A stretch of 28,235 nt of DNA. Source: Gammaproteobacteria bacterium. Lineage in GTDB: Bacteria > Pseudomonadota > Gammaproteobacteria > Steroidobacterales > Rariloculaceae. A program made the position numbers and the translations under genes. The notes below the pieces were generated by a model, which saw only the letters and a program-made list of their open reading frames with translations, ran no database searches and was not told the DNA's origin. Location of the stretch: contig JAFGNC010000430.1 of the NCBI GenBank assembly GCA_016927175.1, forward strand, positions 1-28,235, given 5' to 3'. This document shows positions 22,603-28,235 of this stretch, one piece after another (the stretch's first letter is position 1; each line of letters starts with the position of its first letter).

Positions 22603-23097
22603 TTAAGCGAGCGTCCGAATCGCTGCGGCACCGGCGTCCGTCTGCGCCCGCGCCGTCAGCCGGCGGGCCGCCTCGCCCTCGATCTCGAGCCGGAGCACGA
22701 CGTCGCAGGCGGACGCGATCGCTTCGGCCCGCCCCGGCCACTCGACCAGCAGCCATGCCGTCTGGTCCGCGAGCCAGTCGCGGATGCCGAGGTTTTCGAG
22801 CTCTTCGCCGCCGGCGAGCCTGTAGAGGTCGAAGTGGGCGACCACGAAGCCGCCGACCGGATACTGCTCGACCAGCGTGTAGGTCGGCGACGGCACGCGC
22901 CCCGAGTACCCGAGGCCCCGCAGCATCGCGCGTGCCCATGTGGTCTTGCCGCTGCCGAGGTCGCCCTCGAGGCCGATCAGCAGCGGGCGCAGCCCCGCGT
23001 CCCGGCAGCGGACGGCGAAGTCCGCGGCGGCATCGGCGAGCGCCTGCTCTGACGGGAAGCGCCGCGCCAGCTCCTCGGTCAAGACGGGTTCGCCCAT
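22603..23097 (-). CDS. tsaE: tRNA threonylcarbamoyladenosine synthesis ATPase TsaE
   Basis: TsaE is the ATPase that works with TsaB and TsaD to make the t6A modification at A37 of ANN-decoding tRNAs. The 164-residue protein has the Walker A motif GDLGSGKTTWAR at 45-56, the conserved SPTYTLVEQY at 74-83, the HFDLYRL stretch with the Walker B-like aspartate, and LLVEWPGRAE. Its ATG lies 19 bases inside the end of nnr, with no strong ribosome binding site, so translation is probably coupled. The normal family length and synteny make the call secure. Confidence 0.96.
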   Translation of the reverse strand: MGEPVLTEELARRFPSEQALADAAADFAVRCRDAGLRPLLIGLEGDLGSGKTTWARAMLRGLGYSGRVPSPTYTLVEQYPVGGFVVAHFDLYRLAGGEELENLGIRDWLADQTAWLLVEWPGRAEAIASACDVVLRLEIEGEAARRLTARAQTDAGAAAIRTLA

Positions 23098-24593
23098 CGC
23101 CGCAGCGCCGGCATCAGATCGCCGGCCACGGTGCCGCGCTCGCCATCGGCGGCGGCGTCGTCTCCCGCAAGAGCATGCAGCAGCGTGCCGGCGCGCGCGG
23201 TCAGCGGCACGTCGCGCAGCTGTCCCAGCAGACCGCCCAGCACTCCCGACAGCACGTCGCCCATGCCCGCGGTCGCCATACCGGGATTACCGTAGTCGCA
23301 AACCGCGACGGAGGGCGCGCCCGGCGGTGCCGCGATGAGCGTTCCCGCCCCTTTCAGCACGACGGTCGCGGCATAGCGCTCCGCGATCGACCGCACTGCG
23401 CCGAGGCGATCGCCCTGCACGGCCTCCGTATCGGTGCCGAGGAGCCGCGCGGCTTCGGCGGGATGCGGCGTCAACAACCAGCCGCGGCGCGAAAAAGGCT
23501 CGCCGGCCAGCAGGTTCAGTCCGTCCGCATCGACGACCAGGGGCCGCTCGTGCCGTACCACCCTCTGCCACAATGCGCGCGCCCAGTCCGTTCGGCCGAG
23601 CCCGGGACCGAGAACGATGCAATCCGCCGCGGCCAGCAGCGGATCCAGATCGGCGGGCGAATCCGCGGCGCGGCACATCAGCTCGGGGCGCCCGCTCATG
23701 ACCGTCTGCACGCTGTCGCGATGGGTGGCGACGTAGACGAGCCCCGCTCCGACACGCAGCGCGGCCTCCGCCGCAAGTCGGATCGCGCCGGACATTCCGG
23801 GGCCGCCGCCGATCAGCAGGACCCGGCCGGCATCGCCCTTGTGCGCCGAGCGCGGCCGCCGCGGCAGCGCCGCGCGCAGCAGAGCCGGATTCAGCCGCTC
23901 GAGCGCCGGCTCGAATGCTGCCGAGACGTCCGGCGGCAGCATCAGGTCGGAGAACTCCAGCACGCCGCGACGATCCGGAGCGTCGCCGAGGAACAGGCCC
24001 TGCTTGAGCCCGACGAAGGTGACCGTGACGTCGGCGCGGACGGCAGTGCCGAGCACACGCCCGGTGTCGGCGTGGAGGCCGGACGGGACGTCGAGCGCGA
24101 GGACGGGCGCGCCCGCGCCGTTCACGTGCTCGACCGCCTCGGCGAACCTGCCTTCGACCGGCCGCGCCAGGCCCGTGCCGAGCAGCGCATCGACGACGAC
24201 GTCGGGGACGAAGCCGGCCGCGCTGTCCTCGCGCTGCGGCTCGAACGCGTGGATCGCGACGCCCGCATCGCGGCACTCCTCCCACGCCGTCCGCGCGTCT
24301 CCGCCGAGACGTGTCGGCGGCACGACGGCTTCGACCCGCACCGACAGGCCCGCCGCGCGCGCAAGCCGCGCGAGCACATAACCGTCGCCGGCATTGTTTC
24401 CGGCGCCGCAGAAAACGGTCAGCTTGTGCGCGTCCGGCCAGTGGGCTTTCAGCACGTCGAGGGCGGCCTGGCCGGCGCGGCACATCAGCTCGTACCCTGC
24501 AATACCGCGCTGCTCGATCGCGATGCGGTCGAGCTCGCGGACCTGAGCGGCCGAGTAGACGGCGGTGGGCAGGGTTTCGCGCGGAGGAGCCAT
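23079..24593 (-). CDS. nnr: bifunctional NAD(P)HX epimerase / ADP-dependent dehydratase
   Basis: Nnr repairs hydrated NADH and NADPH: the N-terminal domain interconverts the R and S epimers and the C-terminal kinase-fold domain dehydrates S-NAD(P)HX using ADP. The 504-residue protein contains GAGNNAGDGYVLARLAR in the epimerase half and, in the dehydratase half, SAHKGDAGRVLLIGGGPGM, DADGLNLLA, LTPHPAEAARLLG and NPGMATAGMGDVLSGVLGG. I start at the ATG at 24593 (MAPPRETLP). The 15 upstream codons would run through a perfect TATAAT box. There is no Shine-Dalgarno before this ATG. The gene is divergent from queG, overlaps tsaE by 19 bases, and heads the superoperon. Confidence 0.95.
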   Translation of the reverse strand: MAPPRETLPTAVYSAAQVRELDRIAIEQRGIAGYELMCRAGQAALDVLKAHWPDAHKLTVFCGAGNNAGDGYVLARLARAAGLSVRVEAVVPPTRLGGDARTAWEECRDAGVAIHAFEPQREDSAAGFVPDVVVDALLGTGLARPVEGRFAEAVEHVNGAGAPVLALDVPSGLHADTGRVLGTAVRADVTVTFVGLKQGLFLGDAPDRRGVLEFSDLMLPPDVSAAFEPALERLNPALLRAALPRRPRSAHKGDAGRVLLIGGGPGMSGAIRLAAEAALRVGAGLVYVATHRDSVQTVMSGRPELMCRAADSPADLDPLLAAADCIVLGPGLGRTDWARALWQRVVRHERPLVVDADGLNLLAGEPFSRRGWLLTPHPAEAARLLGTDTEAVQGDRLGAVRSIAERYAATVVLKGAGTLIAAPPGAPSVAVCDYGNPGMATAGMGDVLSGVLGGLLGQLRDVPLTARAGTLLHALAGDDAAADGERGTVAGDLMPALRRWANPS

Positions 24594-24602
24594 CGGAGGA
24601 CC

Positions 24603-24608
24603 ATTATA
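24603..24608 (-). promoter_or_regulatory. perfect -10 box nine bases before the nnr start codon
   Basis: TATAAT on the minus strand ends nine bases before the nnr ATG. Transcription would start within a few bases of the start codon, giving a leaderless or nearly leaderless mRNA. No -35 box of quality is present at 16-18 bases. The gap of 80 bases between nnr and queG must also hold the queG promoter, which I cannot place. Confidence 0.5.
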
Positions 24609-24673
24609 CTGTCGGCTTGCGGCCGCCCTGCCGTACACCGCCTCCGACGGCGCGCCCTTCTTACATCACGATC

Positions 24674-25738
24674 ATGAGCCGACTCTCCGACAAGCAGCTT
24701 GCGGAACTCGCGGACGAGATCCGCGCGCGCGGCGCCGAGCTCGGCTTCGGCAGAATCGGTATCAGCGGCATCGACCTCGCCGAGGACGAAGCTCATCTCG
24801 AGCGCTGGCTTGCCGAGGGCCGCCATGGCGAGCTCGACTACATGCACCGCCACGGCCGCAAGCGCGCTCGGCCGGACCTGCTGGTGCCGGGCACCGTCCG
24901 CGTGATCTCGGCGCGCATGGATTACTGGCCAGGCCGCGCGGCGGACGCCGAGGGGGTGCTCCGCGACCCGCACCGCGGGTACGTATCGCGCTACGCGCTC
25001 GGGCGCGACTACCACAAGGTGCTCCGGAAGCGGCTGAAGCGCCTCGCGGACGGCGTCGAAGCGCGGATCGGTCCATTCGGCTACCGCGTGTTCACGGACA
25101 GCGCGCCCGTCCTCGAAAAGGCGCTCGCCCGCAATGCGGGCCTCGGCTGGATCGGAAAGCACACGAACCTGATCGACAAAAACGCAGGCTCGTGGTTTTT
25201 CCTCGGCGAGATCTTCACGGACCTGCCCTTGCCGATGGACGAGCCGGGAGGCGCCCACTGCGGCACGTGCCGGGCGTGCCTCGACGTGTGCCCGACCGGC
25301 GCGATCGTCGCGCCGTATCAGGTCGACGCCCGCCGCTGCATCTCCTACCTGACGATCGAGCTGCGCGGACCGATCCCCGAGGAGCTCCGACCCGCGGTCG
25401 GGAACAGGATATTCGGCTGCGACGACTGCCAGTTGTTCTGTCCCTGGAACAAATTCGCGAAGCCCGCAGCGGAGGAGGATTTCAGCCCGCGGCACGGGCT
25501 CGATTCCGCATCGCTGACGGAGCTGTTCCGGTGGACCCGCGAGGAGTGGGCGGCTCGAACGGAAGGCAGCGCAATCCGCCGCGCGGGCTACGAAGGCTGG
25601 CTGCGTAACGTCGCGGTCGCGCTCGGCAACGCACCGACGACGCAGGGCGTCGTCGCCGCGCTGCGCGCGCGCGCGGACGACCCTTCGCCGCTCGTCCGCG
25701 AGCACGTCGCGTGGGCGCTCGAGCGCCACGCCGCCTGA
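24674..25738 (+). CDS. queG: epoxyqueuosine reductase QueG
   Basis: QueG performs the last step of queuosine synthesis in tRNA, reducing epoxyqueuosine to queuosine with a cobalamin and two [4Fe-4S] clusters. The 354-residue protein has the DUF1730 region (about 70-150, with ALGRDYHKVLRKRL at 108-121), the cluster motif HCGTCRACLDVCPTGA with C196, C199, C202 and C206, and the second set C222 and GCDDCQLFCPWN with C249, C252 and C256. A short HEAT-like C-terminus ends PLVREHVAWALER. I start at the ATG at 24674 (MSRLSDKQLAEL). The frame is open far upstream, but only as a shadow of nnr. No strong ribosome binding site is visible. Divergence from nnr matches the E. coli layout. Confidence 0.96.
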   Translation: MSRLSDKQLAELADEIRARGAELGFGRIGISGIDLAEDEAHLERWLAEGRHGELDYMHRHGRKRARPDLLVPGTVRVISARMDYWPGRAADAEGVLRDPHRGYVSRYALGRDYHKVLRKRLKRLADGVEARIGPFGYRVFTDSAPVLEKALARNAGLGWIGKHTNLIDKNAGSWFFLGEIFTDLPLPMDEPGGAHCGTCRACLDVCPTGAIVAPYQVDARRCISYLTIELRGPIPEELRPAVGNRIFGCDDCQLFCPWNKFAKPAAEEDFSPRHGLDSASLTELFRWTREEWAARTEGSAIRRAGYEGWLRNVAVALGNAPTTQGVVAALRARADDPSPLVREHVAWALERHAA

Positions 25739-25853
25739 GTCACTTTCGGCGCCGCGCCGGCTTCAGTCACCCGGCGGGGTTATGCCGACTGCGTCACGCT
25801 CGTGAACCGGGCGGTTCGCTACGATCTCGCATCCGGAAGCTTTTCGAGCACAA

Positions 25854-26846
25854 ATGAGCACGGTCAGCATCGACTCGCTCGCACAGGGAATCGACTCGGA
25901 CTTCAAACGCTCGCTGCTGAACAGCATCGCCCTGTTCCGCGGCGTCGACGCCGACGTCATCATCGATCTGTTGCCGCAGTGCGGGCGCATCGACGTCGCG
26001 GCCGGCAAGGTACTGCTGTCGCCGGACCGCAGCAACCATTGCGTCTACGTCGTCCTCAGCGGGCAGCTCGCCGTCCACGTCGGCTCGATCGACGCGCCCA
26101 AGATCGCCGACCTCCTGCCGGGCGCCTGCGCGGGCGAAATGTCGCTTATCGAAGATAAGGACCCTTCCGCCCATGTGATTGCAGTCGAGCGATCGCACCT
26201 GATGGTCATCAGCCACGGCATCGTGTGGCAGATGGTGGACCGTTCGCACGCGTTCGCGAAGAACCTGCTCGTCGTGCTTTCCGAGCGCGTACGGTCCGAC
26301 AACGAATACATCGCGAGCAGCCTCGGCGAGCTGCGGCAGGCCGAGCTGAACGCGATGACCGATGCGCTGACGGGGCTCGGCAACCGCCGCTGGATGCACG
26401 AGATGTTCACCCGCGAGCTGCAGCGCGGCGCCCGCGACGGGTCGGCGCTGTGCCTGATGATGGTCGATATCGACAACTTCAAGCGCTTCAACGATCACTA
26501 CGGCCATATCGCCGGCGATCGCGTGCTGGCCGCCGCCGCGGCGACGCTGCGTGAGTATCTGCGGCCGACGGATCTGATCGCCCGTTTCGGCGGCGACGAG
26601 TTCGCGATCCTCTTGCCGGCGACGCGGCCCGAGGACGCCGAGCGGACCGCGCGCCGGATCCGCGAGGAGCTGATCCAGCGCTCCCCCGCCAGCCTGCCCG
26701 CACCCGTGACGATATCCGTCGGGATCACGGATGCCCGGGACGGAGATTCCGTCGAGGCCATGGTTCACCGCGCCGATGCCGCGATGTACCGCGCGAAGGA
26801 TGCGGGGCGCGACCGCGTCGAGACGGACCGCAGCGCGGGCAGCTGA
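25854..26846 (+). CDS. diguanylate cyclase with N-terminal cyclic-nucleotide-binding-like domain
   Basis: This 330-residue cytoplasmic protein makes c-di-GMP from GTP. Residues 25-140 form a CNB (Crp-like sensor) fold, and residues 165-325 a GGDEF domain. The GGDEF signature at 246-250 is intact, NFKRFNDHYGH at 208-218 is canonical, and an inhibitory I-site RPTD (237-240) sits five residues before it, so product inhibition is likely. The CNB phosphate-binding cassette reads GEMSLIEDKDPSAHVIA (94-110): the glutamate is kept, but the arginine that binds the cyclic phosphate is replaced by serine. cAMP binding is therefore doubtful and the ligand may differ. There is no DNA-binding helix-turn-helix. 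The stop codon TGA directly abuts the panC stop on the other strand. Only a weak ribosome binding site precedes the ATG. Confidence 0.93.
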   Translation: MSTVSIDSLAQGIDSDFKRSLLNSIALFRGVDADVIIDLLPQCGRIDVAAGKVLLSPDRSNHCVYVVLSGQLAVHVGSIDAPKIADLLPGACAGEMSLIEDKDPSAHVIAVERSHLMVISHGIVWQMVDRSHAFAKNLLVVLSERVRSDNEYIASSLGELRQAELNAMTDALTGLGNRRWMHEMFTRELQRGARDGSALCLMMVDIDNFKRFNDHYGHIAGDRVLAAAAATLREYLRPTDLIARFGGDEFAILLPATRPEDAERTARRIREELIQRSPASLPAPVTISVGITDARDGDSVEAMVHRADAAMYRAKDAGRDRVETDRSAGS

Positions 26847-27737
26847 TCAGGGACTCGAGTTGTCGATGAGCCGCGCCGCGCCGAGCCACGCGGCGCCGAG
26901 CACGATCAGCTCTTCCGGCGTATCGCCGGGCTGCGGCTTCGCGAGATCGCGGGCGCGCCTGATTTCGACGTAGTCGGGCTCGAAGCCGGCGCGCTCCAGC
27001 TCCTCGATCGCCTGGCGCTCGAGCGCCGCATGATCCGCGTCACCGCGGCGCAGAGCCTGCTGCACGCGCTCGAGCGCCGCGTGCAGCGCCGGCGCCCGCC
27101 GCCGCTGCTCCGCATCGAGATAGCGGTTCCGCGAGCTCATCGCGAGGCCGTCCGGCTCGCGCAGCGTCCGGCCCGGCACGACTCTGACCGGCAGCCGCAG
27201 ATCCACGATCAGCCGTTCGAGCAGAATCAACTGCTGGTAATCCTTGCGCCCGAGCACGAGAACGTCCGGCCCGACGACGTTCAGCAGCCGGCACACGACG
27301 GACGCTACGCCGTCGAAATGGCCGGGGCGGCTCGCGCCGCACAGCTCGCGGCTCAGGCTCGGCATGACGAGCCGCACGGCCTCGTCGGTACCGAAGGGAT
27401 AGATCTCCTTCTCGTCCGGCACGAACAGCGCATCGACCGGTGCCGAGCGCTCGAGACTCTCCCGGTCCTCTTCGAGCGTGCGGGGATAATCGGCGAAGTC
27501 CTCGCCGGGGCCGAACTGCGTCGGGTTCACGAAGATCGTGACGACGACGCGGTCTGCGATCCTGCGCGCGAGTCGCACGAGACTCAGGTGCCCTTCGTGC
27601 AGATTGCCCATCGTCGGCACGACCGCGACGGTCTGATGCTGCGCGCGCCAGCCGGCGACCAGGTCGCGGACGGCGCAAGCGGTGCTGACTGCGAGTGAAG
27701 AGGACAAAGCCTGCGCCCGGATCGACGTGGCCGCCAT
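26847..27737 (-). CDS. panC: pantothenate synthetase
   Basis: PanC joins pantoate and beta-alanine with ATP, through a pantoyl-adenylate, to make pantothenate. The 296-residue protein has the nucleotidyltransferase motifs MGNLHEGHLSLV (43-54, HIGH-like), IFVNPTQFGPGEDF, the pantoate-binding stretch ELCGASRPGHFDGVASVV, LGRKDYQQL and MSSRNRYL (the KMSKS-like loop). The start lies eight bases after the stop of the deoxynucleoside kinase gene without its own strong ribosome binding site, so translation is probably coupled to it. panB is usually directly next to panC but here lies at the far end of the window. Confidence 0.97.
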   Translation of the reverse strand: MAATSIRAQALSSSLAVSTACAVRDLVAGWRAQHQTVAVVPTMGNLHEGHLSLVRLARRIADRVVVTIFVNPTQFGPGEDFADYPRTLEEDRESLERSAPVDALFVPDEKEIYPFGTDEAVRLVMPSLSRELCGASRPGHFDGVASVVCRLLNVVGPDVLVLGRKDYQQLILLERLIVDLRLPVRVVPGRTLREPDGLAMSSRNRYLDAEQRRRAPALHAALERVQQALRRGDADHAALERQAIEELERAGFEPDYVEIRRARDLAKPQPGDTPEELIVLGAAWLGAARLIDNSSP

Positions 27738-27745
27738 TGTATCAG

Positions 27746-28235
27746 TCAGCCGAGCGCCTCCGTGGCCGGATTGAAGAAGTGGCGACCGTGCTTGATGCGC
27801 AGAATCGTCCGCAACAACTCCTGGTAGTCCGCCTCGCGGTGGATAGGATCTATCGACGCAGCGTTGACGATCAGCAGCGGCGCATCCTCGTAGTCGTAAA
27901 AGAACCGCGCGTACGCCTCGCCCAGCCGCTCGAGGTAATCCTGGTCGATCAGCTGCTCGTAGCCGATGCCGCGGCCCGCCACGCGGCGCATCAGCACGTT
28001 GGCCGGCGCCTGCAGGTACACGACGAGGTCCGGCTTCGGCGGATCGAGCTCGAGCGTCGCGGCGACCTGATCGTACAGCGCGAGCTCGTTCGGATCGAGG
28101 TTCAACTGAGCGAACAACCGGTCCTTGTCGATCAGAAAGTCCGCGATGCGCACCGGCGAGAACAGGTCGCTCTGGCGGATCTGCTCGATCTGCCGCGCGC
28201 GCTGCAGCAGGAAGAACAGCTGCGTCGGCAGCGCG
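27746..28235 (-). CDS. deoxynucleoside kinase, 5' end outside the window
   Basis: The 162 visible residues are the C-terminal three quarters of a deoxyadenosine/deoxyguanosine-kinase-type enzyme, which phosphorylates salvaged deoxynucleosides. The frame is open to the window edge, beginning ALPTQLFFLLQRARQ. A GTG at 28153 within the frame is not the start, since conserved sequence continues upstream. Visible motifs include DFLIDKDRLFA, DLVVYLQAPANVLMRRVAGRG with the lid-region arginines, and YEQLIDQDYLERLGEAYARFF. The ATP-binding P-loop must lie beyond the edge. In many Gammaproteobacteria this gene stands just upstream of panB-panC. Here panC follows it directly. Confidence 0.9.
   Translation of the reverse strand, partial: ALPTQLFFLLQRARQIEQIRQSDLFSPVRIADFLIDKDRLFAQLNLDPNELALYDQVAATLELDPPKPDLVVYLQAPANVLMRRVAGRGIGYEQLIDQDYLERLGEAYARFFYDYEDAPLLIVNAASIDPIHREADYQELLRTILRIKHGRHFFNPATEALG

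Noticed and set aside
28151..28153. GTG as the start of the deoxynucleoside kinase
   Set aside because: Conserved kinase sequence (ALPTQLFFLLQRARQ) continues upstream in frame to the window edge.
1..28235. tRNA genes, CRISPR arrays, insertion sequences or prophage
   Set aside because: I saw no cloverleaf-like sequence, no regularly spaced repeats, and no transposase or phage protein in any frame.

Overview
The window is about 28.2 kb of GC-rich (roughly two-thirds G+C), densely packed chromosomal DNA. The organism is most likely a gammaproteobacterium. From 24.6 kb down to 14.6 kb on the minus strand the order is nnr-tsaE-amiB-mutL-miaA-hfq-hflX-(hflC remnant)-DUF2065-purA, with queG divergent upstream. 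This is the classic enterobacterial/gammaproteobacterial yjeF-to-purA superoperon. I cannot name a genus. No rRNA, tRNA, CRISPR array, insertion sequence or prophage is visible.

Left part (0.2-5 kb, minus strand): panB is preceded by a compact cation-transport operon. It encodes two different DUF1538 membrane proteins, a small P-II-like protein, a two-CBS-domain protein and an NhaP2/CvrA-type K+/H+ antiporter. Several of these genes overlap or nearly abut, so the region reads as one regulated antiport module and is the best candidate for a poorly described system.

Accessory part (5-14.5 kb): a hydroxycinnamoyl-CoA hydratase-lyase (apparently with an ATT start codon), a small exported protein, a DUF3237 exported protein translationally coupled to a large DUF1587/1592/1588/1585 c-type-heme lipoprotein, the proton-translocating transhydrogenase pntAB, an exported protein of unknown function and a Nudix hydrolase.

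Core superoperon (14.6-25.7 kb): purine synthesis (PurA), GTPase (HflX), RNA chaperone (Hfq), tRNA modification (MiaA, TsaE, QueG), mismatch repair (a MutL with endonuclease-type motifs), septal peptidoglycan amidase (AmiB-like) and NAD(P)HX repair (Nnr). The striking anomaly is the absence of hflK and nearly all of hflC. Only a 69-codon C-terminal hflC fragment without a start codon survives between hflX and the DUF2065 gene.

Right part (25.8-28.2 kb): a CNB-GGDEF diguanylate cyclase converges with zero spacing on panC. panC follows a deoxynucleoside kinase gene that runs off the window. panC and panB, usually neighbours, are here about 26 kb apart on the same strand.
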